Below are positions 33,843-42,611 of a stretch of DNA of 64,000 nt, piece after piece. Made by a program: the position numbers and the translations under genes. Every line of letters begins with the position of its first letter. The stretch's first letter is position 1. This DNA is from JAVVEG01 sp041751425 (GTDB lineage Bacteria > Pseudomonadota > Gammaproteobacteria > Pseudomonadales > Pseudohongiellaceae). Below the pieces are notes generated by a model, which made no database searches, was not told the origin of the DNA, and saw nothing but the letters and a program-made list of their open reading frames with translations. The stretch covers positions 1 to 64,000 of the forward strand of contig JBGSXL010000015.1 of the NCBI GenBank assembly GCA_041751425.1. Direction: 5' to 3'.

Positions 33843-36017
33843 TCAAATATGGTTGTTAAATGCCTCAACGACTATAGATGGTGTCAGAATCTGCGGCAAC
33901 AATATTGGTTCTGCGTTGGCCCCAGCCGGATACAGTATATACAAAGGCACACTGGGGCGGTTGAATTCATCCAGTACGCGACTGATCTCCGGGTCCTGGT
34001 TGGTCCAGTCACCTTTCATGTAAGTAATTCCCAGGTCGACCAGTGCTTGTTGCACCCTGTCGGTGTTCAGACTGGTTTGTTCGTTGGCAAGACAGGTGAT
34101 GCACCAGGCCGCTGTCATGTTAACAAAAACGGGTTTGCCCTCTGCGCGCAATGCCGCCAACGCCTGCGCTGAGAAAGGTATATAGTTGACCTCCTCCTCG
34201 TCATATTCAACACTTCCGTCAGCGTTGATATTGCTGATTTGCCGTGTTTCCAGCAGCGGCGAACTCAGCATAGAGAACGCACCCACCACGCTTATCAGGC
34301 TGAGCACCAGCGTAACGGCGCGCCAGTTACCCTTGGCCGATGAGCGTTGCTGCAGCAGCCACATGCCAAAGGCCAGTAGCAGACACGCTGCGAAAACCGC
34401 TGCAACACCATTGATGCCGACCTGAATGCCCAGCACCCAGAGGAAATACAGTGCCGTTGCATACAGGGGAAATGCCATGAATTCCTTGAAGCGAACCATC
34501 CACTGCCCGGGTTTGGGCAGATACTTCAAAAAGCGTGGGCTGAATGACAATAGCAGGAACGGTAAAGCCATACCTATACCCAGGAAAATAAACACAATCA
34601 TTGCAACCAGCCAGGACTGCGACAGTGCAAATCCGAGTGCAGCGCCCATGAAAGGCGCGGTGCACGGGCTGGCTACCAGAGTGGCAAGCACGCCTGTGAA
34701 GAAAGAGCCTTTCAAACCTTTTTGCTGCGTCAGGTTGGCGCCAATACCCATAAACCCAGTGCCGAACTCATAAAGACCGGAAAGACTCAAACCCATGGTG
34801 AAGAACAACATGATAATCAGAGCATTGAACAGCGGAGACTGCAGCTGGAAAGCCCAACCAATCGCTTCACCGCCTGCCCGCAACACCAGCAATAGCGACG
34901 CCAGCGCCATGAAAGTGACAACTATGCCAGCCGTATAAGAAAGACCGTGCATTTTCTGCTGCTGACCGGTGGAGTCGCTGCTTGCGGCAAAGCTCAGTAC
35001 TTTCAATGACAGGACGGGAAACACGCAGGGCATGAGATTGAGCATCAATCCACCAACCAGCGCGAACAATATGATCAAAGCCAGACTTTGTTCAGTGACA
35101 CCGCTTCCCGGACCAGCGCCCGTCTCAGATGTAGCTGCTGCCAACGCACCCAGAGCGCTGATACTTTCTGCATCGGCAGGCTGCATAGACATGAGAAAAC
35201 CGCGCACATCACCACTGGCATCCGCAACGGTCAGTACACCAGCAAACTGCTCCAGGTCGCGCAGCACGCGGCGCGGTTGTTCGTGGGTAATTTGAATAAA
35301 TGCGGGCGACAGAGACACATCGCGCAATGGGCCGGGTTTAAGAACCCGGCGAATCTCCGGGAAAAACCAGGCTTCAGTTGCGTTAGCGAATACGGCATCA
35401 GCACTGGCAAACGAAAAACTGACACGGTCCCCCGCCATCGTGAACATGCCTTCAATACCGTGATCCTGCAAAGGCAGACTGGCGCGGGTTTCGGAAAATG
35501 CCTGCGACCATTTCGGATCAATACGTGGGCTGCTGGCGGTTACTGGCAACTCAGCGCGGATAACGCCATCGCCGATAATGCAAATATCATCACAGACCTG
35601 CCATTCAACATGGGCAGACATCGCAAACGTTGAGTCTGAGTAATTTTCAGGAATATTGATGGCTATTGGCAGGAATACTTCGTCTTTGTAGGAAAAAGTC
35701 ACCAGGTCCGAACCGGGGAACGGCAGCCAGGTGGGATTGGGCCATTGAATCTCGCCAGCAGTGGCTCCTTCGGGCAACTGCCACTCATGAATGAAAGTGG
35801 CATCGCCGCTGTCACCCAGCCATTTGGAGTAGGTGTGCCACCCTGCCGTGGGCGTCAGGCGTATCGCCACCCACAGGGTTTGCCCCGGAGTGACTTCCAG
35901 AGTCTCAGAAACCAATTCGACTTCGATCTCTTCACCCTGAATGACATTGGCGTAGCTGCTGAAAGCCACCAGACTCAGGAAGATGAAACCGAGCAAATTG
36001 TAAATCCACTTCTGCAT
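33843..36017 (-). CDS. DsbD-family thiol:disulfide interchange protein
   Basis: A 724-residue protein with a signal peptide (1-24), a periplasmic N-terminal domain with a CDDIC pair (Cys142/Cys146), a central eight-helix transmembrane domain with family cysteines in MPCVFPVLSLK and ASPCTAPFMG, and a C-terminal thioredoxin-like domain with AAWCITC. This is the DsbD/ScsB arrangement that carries electrons from cytoplasmic thioredoxin to periplasmic partners. The DsbC-like isomerase at 41 kb is a likely client. The N-terminal CxxxC differs in spacing from E. coli DsbD, so a ScsB/cytochrome-c-type reductase role is also possible. Confidence 0.88.
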   Translation of the reverse strand: MQKWIYNLLGFIFLSLVAFSSYANVIQGEEIEVELVSETLEVTPGQTLWVAIRLTPTAGWHTYSKWLGDSGDATFIHEWQLPEGATAGEIQWPNPTWLPFPGSDLVTFSYKDEVFLPIAINIPENYSDSTFAMSAHVEWQVCDDICIIGDGVIRAELPVTASSPRIDPKWSQAFSETRASLPLQDHGIEGMFTMAGDRVSFSFASADAVFANATEAWFFPEIRRVLKPGPLRDVSLSPAFIQITHEQPRRVLRDLEQFAGVLTVADASGDVRGFLMSMQPADAESISALGALAAATSETGAGPGSGVTEQSLALIILFALVGGLMLNLMPCVFPVLSLKVLSFAASSDSTGQQQKMHGLSYTAGIVVTFMALASLLLVLRAGGEAIGWAFQLQSPLFNALIIMLFFTMGLSLSGLYEFGTGFMGIGANLTQQKGLKGSFFTGVLATLVASPCTAPFMGAALGFALSQSWLVAMIVFIFLGIGMALPFLLLSFSPRFLKYLPKPGQWMVRFKEFMAFPLYATALYFLWVLGIQVGINGVAAVFAACLLLAFGMWLLQQRSSAKGNWRAVTLVLSLISVVGAFSMLSSPLLETRQISNINADGSVEYDEEEVNYIPFSAQALAALRAEGKPVFVNMTAAWCITCLANEQTSLNTDRVQQALVDLGITYMKGDWTNQDPEISRVLDEFNRPSVPLYILYPAGANAEPILLPQILTPSIVVEAFNNHI

Positions 36018-36110
36018 GACGCGCTCCTGACCTTAACCTATAACCGCAGCCGATTGTACCCAATATAGCAACCGGCAAGCGACAGCAGTTGTGATAAAAA
36101 GTAACATTTA

Positions 36111-37913
36111 TCAGGATGTTGGCTTTGCCGTTATCGGCTCAATATGCTCTACCAGCAGTTGTACATTGCGCTTGCCACGGTACTCATTAACATCCAGGCG
36201 ATACACCAGTCGCAATTCGCTTATATCATGTCTGGGCCACGCACCCTGCGGCACGTTGAACGCGATGGCATCCAGCACGGTATTGTTATTTTGTGGTGAA
36301 ACTACCAGCTTCAGATGCTTGTCTGCCAACAGTCGCTGCTGCATCACTCTGAACACGCCATCGAACAGCGGTTCCGGGAAACTTTGCCCCCATGGACCGT
36401 TATCCCGTAGCAATTGCGCCATGCCAAGTGTCAGTTCCTGTGCATCAAGCTCGCCATCGCTGACTATGACCGCCTGCAAAGCCTCTTCGTTCAGGAGTCT
36501 GCCAACTTCCAGTGCAAATGCGCTGGCAAAGCGCTCGTAGTGGCGCTTTTCAATGCTCAGTCCGGCAGCCATGGCATGGCCACCAAAGCGACTGATCAGC
36601 CCGGGATTGCGTGTGGCAATGGTATCCAGTACATCGCGGATATGCAGCCCCTGGATGGAACGCGCCGACCCTTTGATCTCCGGCTCTGCCAGGTTTTTTG
36701 TGGCAGATGAGCCTGCCATAACTCCGGTGTCAACCTCCCCATTGCCGGCGTCGGCGAAAGCAATGACGGGTCGGTGTAGTTTGTCCTTTATTCGTGAGGC
36801 AAGAATACCGATTACGCCCTGATGCCACTCGGTGTTGTAGATACACAGGCCAAATGGGAGTTGCTCGGCATTCAGGTCAATGGTTTGCAAAGTATCCAGT
36901 GCCTGATCGCGCATCTGGGTTTCGATAACTTTGCGCTCTTCGTTGATACGGTCCAGACGCACAGCAATGGCTTTGGCTGTATGCTCATCATCAGTAAGCA
37001 GGCATTCAATACCCAGCTTCATGTCGTCCAGCCTGCCGGCGGCATTTAAGCGCGGGCCTACTGCAAACCCGAGATCCGCAGCGACGATATTGCCAACATC
37101 TCGGCGACCTGTTTCCAGCAAAGCCAAAATACCAGGACAGGCTTTGCGCGCCCTTATTCGGCGCAGGCCTTCATTAACGAGGATACGATTATTCCTGTCC
37201 AGTGCTACCACATCGGCTATCGTGCCAAGTGCCACCAGATCGAGCAGGTCTGCCAGATTCGGTTCTGTGATTTGCTGTTCAATAAACCAATTGCATTCGC
37301 GAAGCCGGGCACGCAACGCCAGCATCAGATAGAAAATCACACCAACGCCTGCCAGCGCCTTGCTGGGAAATTCACAATCGGTTTGGTTGGGATTCACTAT
37401 CGCCTCAGCCAGTGGCAGTTCTCTGCCCGGCAAATGATGATCAGTAATCAATACCTGGATGCCGAAGGCATGTGCAGCTTCCACTCCTTCAATACTGGAA
37501 ATGCCATTGTCGACAGTGATGATCAAATGGGGTTCGCCCTGTTGAGCCAGAGTTACTATTTCAGGCGTTAAGCCATAGCCATACTCGAAACGATTCGGAA
37601 CTATATAGTCGACATTATTGAACCCCATACTACGAAGGGCGCGAACGCCCAGCGCACAGCTGGTGGCCCCATCGGCATCGAAGTCGGAGACTATCAACAA
37701 CCTGTTTTGCTGTTGCAGATGTTGATACAGCAATTCAACAGCGCCAGATATGCCTTTCAACAAGGAGGGCGCGTGCAAGCGTTGCATCTCCAGAGACATG
37801 TCGTCAGTGCAACTGATATGCCGCGCGGCAAGCACGCGACGCAATACGGGGTGAAGATCGGAGGGTAGTCCATCCGCGCTGATCAGTTGTCTGCGCCGGA
37901 TGTTGAGTGTCAT
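36111..37913 (-). CDS. recJ: Single-strand-specific exonuclease RecJ
   Basis: A 600-residue 5'-3' ssDNA exonuclease of the DHH/DHHA1 superfamily, used in RecFOR recombination, mismatch and base-excision repair. The metal-binding blocks are present: VSDFDADGATSCALG, VDNGISS, ITDHHLPG (DHH) and NPNQ; the DHHA1 domain has RFGGHAMAAGLSIE. Its ATG overlaps the thrC stop (ATGA), so it is coupled to thrC. The thrC-recJ adjacency is conserved in pseudomonads. Confidence 0.96.
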   Translation of the reverse strand: MTLNIRRRQLISADGLPSDLHPVLRRVLAARHISCTDDMSLEMQRLHAPSLLKGISGAVELLYQHLQQQNRLLIVSDFDADGATSCALGVRALRSMGFNNVDYIVPNRFEYGYGLTPEIVTLAQQGEPHLIITVDNGISSIEGVEAAHAFGIQVLITDHHLPGRELPLAEAIVNPNQTDCEFPSKALAGVGVIFYLMLALRARLRECNWFIEQQITEPNLADLLDLVALGTIADVVALDRNNRILVNEGLRRIRARKACPGILALLETGRRDVGNIVAADLGFAVGPRLNAAGRLDDMKLGIECLLTDDEHTAKAIAVRLDRINEERKVIETQMRDQALDTLQTIDLNAEQLPFGLCIYNTEWHQGVIGILASRIKDKLHRPVIAFADAGNGEVDTGVMAGSSATKNLAEPEIKGSARSIQGLHIRDVLDTIATRNPGLISRFGGHAMAAGLSIEKRHYERFASAFALEVGRLLNEEALQAVIVSDGELDAQELTLGMAQLLRDNGPWGQSFPEPLFDGVFRVMQQRLLADKHLKLVVSPQNNNTVLDAIAFNVPQGAWPRHDISELRLVYRLDVNEYRGKRNVQLLVEHIEPITAKPTS

Positions 37914-39298
37914 AGTTTGCTGCGGATAAAATCGGTGACTGCGGAAATCTCGTTGGCAAGCACGCTGTACCGTTCTTTGCGCTGCAACAGATCACGCAGA
38001 TGCAATGGCAATTCCGGTGACTGCAGACCCGCCTTCTCTACGGCTTCCGAGAACTTTACCGGATGCGCTGTAGCCAGAGTGATCATGGGTACGCTGGCGT
38101 CCGCATTGCACACTCTGGCAGCTTTCACGCCAATGGCAGTATGTGGGTCGATCAGGAATTCAGTTTCTTCGAATACCTGACGGATGGTGGCGCAAGTTGT
38201 TGCGTCATCCACGCTGACACTGGAGAACTGTTGCTGCAATTTCGCAACCTGTTCTGCTGTCAGATGTTGCGACTCGCTACCCAGACCGGTCACAAACTCG
38301 GCAACCGCTTTGCCGTCCTGTTTGAAAAGATCAAAAAGGTAACGCTCGAAATTACTGGACACCATAATATCCATGCTGGGTGACAAAGTAGGCGCCAGTT
38401 GTCCCAATGAGTATTCATTATTGCTTATAAGTCGATGCAGAATATCATTGCTGTTCGTGGCAACGATCAATTGCTTCACGGGCAAGCCCATCTTCGATGC
38501 CAGATAGCCTGCGTAAATATCGCCGAAGTTGCCGGTTGGCACAGAGAAGGAAACCGGACGTAGCGGACCACCGAGATTCAATGCCGCATAAAAATAATAG
38601 ACGATCTGCGCCATAATGCGCGCCCAGTTGATCGAATTCACGGCAACCAATTGTCTTCCCGGGGGTAGAAATGACTGATCACCGAAGGCGCTTTTGACGA
38701 TGCGTTGGCAATCATCAAAATTGCCTGTCACTGCCAGATTGAATACGTTGTTACCAGGCACGGTTGTCATCTGCCGGCGCTGCACTTCAGAGACCCGTTT
38801 ATGCGGATGCAGAATGAAAATATCGACATGATCACTGTGTCGGCAACCTTCCAGCGCCGCTGAGCCGGTGTCACCGGACGTGGCGCCAAGAATAACTACT
38901 TTCTGATTATTGCGGGTAAGTACATGATCCAGCAGATTGCCCAGCAGTTGCAATGCAAAGTCTTTAAATGCCAAAGTCGGGCCGCAGTAAAGCTCGAGCA
39001 CCCATTCGTTATTACCCAGCATGCGCAACGGGGCTATCGCCTTGTGGGAAAATTTGGAATAACTCTTTTCGATCAGCGTAACAAGATCTGCGTCAGCAAT
39101 TTCACCATCCACAAACGGGCGGATAATCTTGAACGCAAGCTTCTCATAGGTGAGTCCGGCCCAACTGCTTATTTCCTCTTGACTGAACTGCGGCAGTGTT
39201 TCCGGCACATACAAACCACCGTCAGGTGCTAAACCAGTGAGCAATACCTGCTCAAAATTCAGAGCTGGTGCACGACCTCGTGTACTGATGTATCTCAT
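37910..39298 (-). CDS. thrC: Threonine synthase
   Basis: About 462 residues; PLP enzyme that converts O-phosphohomoserine to threonine. The PLP lysine lies in TLAFKDFALQLLG and the Gly-rich phosphate loop in GATSGDTGSAAL. The N-terminus MRYISTRGRAPALNFEQVLL spans the usual start. The ATG at 39298 has GAGG upstream and follows the hom stop by 7 bp; an earlier start at 39322 would overlap hom. Confidence 0.96.
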   Translation of the reverse strand: MRYISTRGRAPALNFEQVLLTGLAPDGGLYVPETLPQFSQEEISSWAGLTYEKLAFKIIRPFVDGEIADADLVTLIEKSYSKFSHKAIAPLRMLGNNEWVLELYCGPTLAFKDFALQLLGNLLDHVLTRNNQKVVILGATSGDTGSAALEGCRHSDHVDIFILHPHKRVSEVQRRQMTTVPGNNVFNLAVTGNFDDCQRIVKSAFGDQSFLPPGRQLVAVNSINWARIMAQIVYYFYAALNLGGPLRPVSFSVPTGNFGDIYAGYLASKMGLPVKQLIVATNSNDILHRLISNNEYSLGQLAPTLSPSMDIMVSSNFERYLFDLFKQDGKAVAEFVTGLGSESQHLTAEQVAKLQQQFSSVSVDDATTCATIRQVFEETEFLIDPHTAIGVKAARVCNADASVPMITLATAHPVKFSEAVEKAGLQSPELPLHLRDLLQRKERYSVLANEISAVTDFIRSKL

Positions 39299-39305
39299 AC
39301 CAACC

Positions 39306-40652
39306 TCAGCCGTTTTCCCCATCGAATGTTTCCACCCGAATACGCATCACCTTATCGGCTACCTGCTCGAGTTGCTCTATAACACCGATGGCAATATTCA
39401 TCTGTGCTTCCTTCACTCTGTTGGTCAGCAGGACCACAGGGACAATGCCGGATTGAGCATCAGTACCATGTACTTCCTTCTGAATGACCGCTTCGATATT
39501 GATGCCGTAATTCATCATCACCTGTGATATCTGCGCCATGACGCCCACTTTGTCGTGAGCAGGAATTCGCAAGTAGTACTCGGATTCGATTTCACTGATA
39601 TCAAGCGTCGGTATATCTGTATGCAGTGAGTTAAATGCTAAAGGTGGCACGCTGCCTGGCCGCCCGGCCGAGTTACTCACATTGCGAACAATATCAATAA
39701 TGTCTGCAACTACGGATGATGCTGTAGCCTCGGCCCCGGCGCCTGCACCACAGTACAGTGTAGAGCCTGAAGAATCACCTTTCACAACTACGGCGTTCAA
39801 TACGCCATTTACATTGGCTATCAACTGCTGTTTTGGAATCAGTGTCGGGTGCACGCGCATCTCTATTCCTGCATCAGTTTTGCGCGCGATACCCAAATGT
39901 TTTATCCGGTAACCCAGTTCGTCTGCATAATTGATATCCGCTATCGTGATGGCGGAGATACCTTCTGTGTATACACTGTCGAAAGCCAGCGCAGTACCGA
40001 ATGCATTAGCAGCCAGTATCGCCAACTTGTGTGCGGCATCAATACCTTCCACATCGAAAGTAGGATCTGCTTCCGCATAACCCAGTTTCTGCGCTTCCTG
40101 CAGCACGTCCGGGAAACTGCGTCGCGCCTCTCCCATTTCCGTCAGAATATAATTACCTGTGCCATTGATGATACCAGCCAGCCACTGTATGGAGTTGGCA
40201 GCCAGGCCTTCACGCAATGCTTTGATGATAGGAATGCCACCGGCTACTGCGCTTTCGTAAGCAACAATAACACCCTTTTTCTTGGCAGCTGCAAAGATGA
40301 CATTGCCATGCACAGCAATCAACGCCTTATTCGCTGTCACCACGTGCTTGCCGTTCTCGATAGCCAGCAGCACCAATTCCAGAGCAGTTTCAAATCCACC
40401 TATCAATTCGACAACGATATCTACATCCGGATCATGCGCCACTGCAAATACGTCAGTGCTAAACCGAATTCCCGCCATATCCAAGGAGGCATTTTCACGG
40501 CGAGATGCCAGGTGTACTATTTTAAGTGTCTTGCCAAGGCGACGAGTCAATTCAGACTCTTTCTCCAGCAGCAGGCGCATCGTACCACCGCCTACTGTGC
40601 CTAAACCGCACAACCCTATGCCAAATTGCTCTTTCAATCCTGCGTGACTCAA
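39306..40652 (-). CDS. hom: Homoserine dehydrogenase
   Basis: A 448-residue monofunctional homoserine dehydrogenase: Rossmann domain (GLCGLGTVGGGT), catalytic core with GIINGTGNYILTEM and YAEADPTFDVEGIDAAHK, and a C-terminal ACT domain (from about residue 355) for threonine feedback. It reduces aspartate semialdehyde to homoserine. The start is a TTG with a strong GAGGAG ribosome-binding site. hom-thrC-recJ form an operon; together with lysC they cover much of the threonine branch. Confidence 0.95.
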   Translation of the reverse strand: MSHAGLKEQFGIGLCGLGTVGGGTMRLLLEKESELTRRLGKTLKIVHLASRRENASLDMAGIRFSTDVFAVAHDPDVDIVVELIGGFETALELVLLAIENGKHVVTANKALIAVHGNVIFAAAKKKGVIVAYESAVAGGIPIIKALREGLAANSIQWLAGIINGTGNYILTEMGEARRSFPDVLQEAQKLGYAEADPTFDVEGIDAAHKLAILAANAFGTALAFDSVYTEGISAITIADINYADELGYRIKHLGIARKTDAGIEMRVHPTLIPKQQLIANVNGVLNAVVVKGDSSGSTLYCGAGAGAEATASSVVADIIDIVRNVSNSAGRPGSVPPLAFNSLHTDIPTLDISEIESEYYLRIPAHDKVGVMAQISQVMMNYGINIEAVIQKEVHGTDAQSGIVPVVLLTNRVKEAQMNIAIGVIEQLEQVADKVMRIRVETFDGENG

Positions 40653-40668
40653 GACCGCTCCTCATCAA

Positions 40669-40690
40669 GCGGGCAGGTACTTTTGCCCGC
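40669..40690 (-). other. Hairpin in the hom leader
   Basis: GCGGGCA and TGCCCGC form a 7-bp GC-rich stem with an 8-nt loop ending about 17 bp before the hom TTG start. No U-tract follows and no threonine/isoleucine-rich leader peptide was found, so classical attenuation is not supported. It may be a dsbC/hom boundary element. Confidence 0.45.
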
Positions 40691-40718
40691 CTTCGCCTGC
40701 AATGTCAAAAAATTTTAA

Positions 40719-41462
40719 TTATTGTCCCAGCACTAATCCGCTGAGCCTGTCCACATCAAGATACCCGGGTACAACGGTACCATCCTTCATTACTATTGCC
40801 GGGGTGCCGGAAATACCCACCTGGTTTCCCAGCTGGTAATGCTTGAGCACCGGGCTGCTACACTCTCTGTTCGGCACATTTTGGCCGTTCTTCGCCTGAT
40901 CCAAAGCCCGTTTGCGATCTTCGGAACACCAAACAGAAATCATTTTTGGAAACACTGCCGACGCGGCACCACCACGCGGGTATGCCAAATAGCGCACCTC
41001 GATGCCGAGCGCCAGAATGGCGTCCATATCACCGTGCAATTTTCGGCAGAATGTGCAATCAGCGTCCGTGAAAACTGTAATGGTTCCATTTACCTGATCG
41101 GGCCTGTAGATGATCATTTCCTCTTCAGGAACTGAAGCAATCAGTTCTGCAATGTTCGCTTTGCGGTTCTCGGCAGACAGATTAAAAAGCCCTGCATCGC
41201 TGGCACGAAACAGATCACCGGAAACAATGAATTCGCCAGAGCGATCACTGAACAGCACTTCGCCGGTATTCAGTCGTACTTCCAATAAGCCAACCATCGG
41301 AGTTTCACGAATGGATACAACCTGCAACTGCCCCTGACTCGCGGCGGCAATTGCTCTGCTCAATTTGTCGTGCAGAGTTTGCCCATCCTGCGCTAGAACA
41401 CCCACTGCGCCGGACAGCATCAGGACGAAACTGCAAAGTATCAATTGCGCCAACTTCTTCAT
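40719..41462 (-). CDS. dsbC: Periplasmic disulfide isomerase DsbC
   Basis: A 247-residue protein with a signal peptide (about 1-25), an N-terminal dimerisation domain, and a C-terminal thioredoxin fold with active site DADCTFCRKLH (Cys136/Cys139) and cis-Pro in GTPAIV (221). A second cysteine pair (179, 201) matches the structural disulfide of DsbC. It rearranges wrong disulfides and is kept reduced by DsbD. The ATG at 41462 has GGAG upstream; the open frame continues upstream through palindromic copy 3 and was rejected. dsbC-hom-thrC-recJ order is pseudomonad-like. Confidence 0.93.
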   Translation of the reverse strand: MKKLAQLILCSFVLMLSGAVGVLAQDGQTLHDKLSRAIAAASQGQLQVVSIRETPMVGLLEVRLNTGEVLFSDRSGEFIVSGDLFRASDAGLFNLSAENRKANIAELIASVPEEEMIIYRPDQVNGTITVFTDADCTFCRKLHGDMDAILALGIEVRYLAYPRGGAASAVFPKMISVWCSEDRKRALDQAKNGQNVPNRECSSPVLKHYQLGNQVGISGTPAIVMKDGTVVPGYLDVDRLSGLVLGQ

Positions 41463-41612
41463 GGAGCTTCTCCGTATTAAACATTTCTCATGCGTTACCC
41501 GCCATTTACGCAGGTAGTGCAGCAAGGGGCTGACTTTAGCATGCAGACAAGACCCGATAAACAGCCGATCTCGCTCCTGCCGTATATAATTTCGCTGCCG
41601 TCCTTTTACAAT

Positions 41613-41765
41613 GGAGCGCTGTAGGTCGAGTTGGAGGCGGGAGGTGGTTCGAATCGGGACACGCCCACTAGTACATCCTTGTAGGGCTCGATCGCCCGCC
41701 TTCCCTGGCGGTCGACGGTCCCGCTCCGAACCACCTCCCGCCTTCACCTCTGGCAGCAACGCTCC
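41613..41765 (+). repeat. Palindromic unit, copy 3
   Basis: A perfect 16-bp inner stem (GGCGGGAGGTGGTTCG at 41636-41651 with its complement at 41727-41742) is flanked inside by CGGGAC/GTCCCG and outside by GGAGCG/CGCTCC. The centre follows the plan of copies 1 and 2: ACGCC..., hairpin TACA-TCCT-TGTA, GGGCTCG, hairpin CCGCC-TTCCCT-GGCGG, then ACGGTCC. The 41463-42213 spacer (751 bp) between dsbC and rplS contains copies 3 and 4, the rplS terminator and about 200 bp of unassigned sequence. Confidence 0.85.
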
Positions 41766-41965
41766 GCTTGAAGAGTGGTAAACCAACGTCATTCTGCGAA
41801 ACTGGTGCACGAGCAAGGTACGCGAATAATTCAGAGCACTGCTTCGAACCGTCTCTCGCGCTAGCACTTGCAGTCGCGTTCGCTCGAGGCGTGGCGTACC
41901 AGCGCTATATTGCTAACCCGCACTTTCAGAGCGCGCAAACCATACCGAATTCCGCACAGTGTCAG

Positions 41966-42099
41966 GGCGGTGATGTGGGTGGTCGCGCGCAGGACCGTCG
42001 ACCGCCAGGACCCCCCTCCGGGGATAAAGGCGGAAACGCGATCGAGCCCTACATGGACGTACTTGTGGGCGTGTCCTGCGCGCTTCCACCCACAGCGCC
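41966..42099 (-). repeat. Palindromic unit, copy 4 (inverted relative to copy 3)
   Basis: Stem segments GCGCGCAGGAC (41985-41995) / GTCCTGCGCGC (42073-42083), GTGGGTGG / CCACCCAC and GGCG / CGCC pair across short internal loops. Read on the minus strand, the centre has hairpin TACG-TCCA-TGTA, GGGCTCGATCGCG, then CCGCC...GGCGG enclosing a longer 22-base loop that itself can pair (CCCC/GGGG). It is the most diverged copy. Confidence 0.8.
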
Positions 42100-42136
42100 G
42101 ACCGAGCTACGGAGTTCTCCTACGTGAGCGACGGAC

Positions 42137-42168
42137 AAAAAAAAGGGTAACCGAGATTACCCTTTTCG
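42137..42168 (-). terminator. Intrinsic terminator of the rpsP-rplS operon
   Basis: On the minus strand AAAAGGGTAA-TCTCGG-TTACCC is followed by eight T, about 45 bp after the rplS stop. A canonical Rho-independent terminator. Confidence 0.92.
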
Positions 42169-42213
42169 ATTAGCGATGCTTCGACCGAAGCGCCACCTGA
42201 GTGTAGCTGTCGC

Positions 42214-42579
42214 TTAGCTGACTTTCTTTTCCAGCTTCTCGGTGATACGTGCTGCACGGCCGGACAGGTCGCGTAGATAGTACAGTTTGGCCTGGCGTAC
42301 ATCGCCGCGACGCTTCAGCGTTATGCTGTCGATCATTGGGCTGTAAGTCTGGAACGTACGCTCAACGCCTACACCGTGAGAAATTTTACGCACTGTGAAA
42401 GCTGAGTTCAGGGCACGTTTGCGAATGCCGATTACCACGCCTTCGAATGCCTGCAAACGCTCACGGTCACCTTCTTTGATCTTGACCTGTACAACGACAG
42501 TATCGCCTGGACCAAAATCCGGGATTTCCTTGCTCATTTGCTCGTTTTCAATCTGTTGTATGATTTTGTTCTTGCTCAT
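42214..42579 (-). CDS. rplS: 50S ribosomal protein L19
   Basis: A 121-residue L19, placed at the 30S-50S interface. The family core FGPGDTVVVQVKIKEGDRER (residues ~21-40), GIGVERTF-like SHGVGVERTFQTYSP and RRGDVRQAKLYYLRDLSG are present. The ATG at 42579 has GGAG 8 bases upstream; an earlier in-frame start at 42615 would reach into trmD. Last gene of rpsP-rimM-trmD-rplS. Confidence 0.98.
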   Translation of the reverse strand: MSKNKIIQQIENEQMSKEIPDFGPGDTVVVQVKIKEGDRERLQAFEGVVIGIRKRALNSAFTVRKISHGVGVERTFQTYSPMIDSITLKRRGDVRQAKLYYLRDLSGRAARITEKLEKKVS

Positions 42580-42611
42580 TGCCGTACTCCCGGTTGCCAG
42601 TTTTGCCCTGC

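Noticed and set aside
40653..40718. Threonine attenuator before hom
   Set aside because: A hairpin exists, but there is no leader peptide, no alternative antiterminator pairing and no U-tract.
41463..41867. Upstream in-frame extension of dsbC by 135 codons
   Set aside because: It reads through palindromic copy 3, is Arg/Ser-rich, and the internal ATG at 41462 has both a good SD and a signal peptide.
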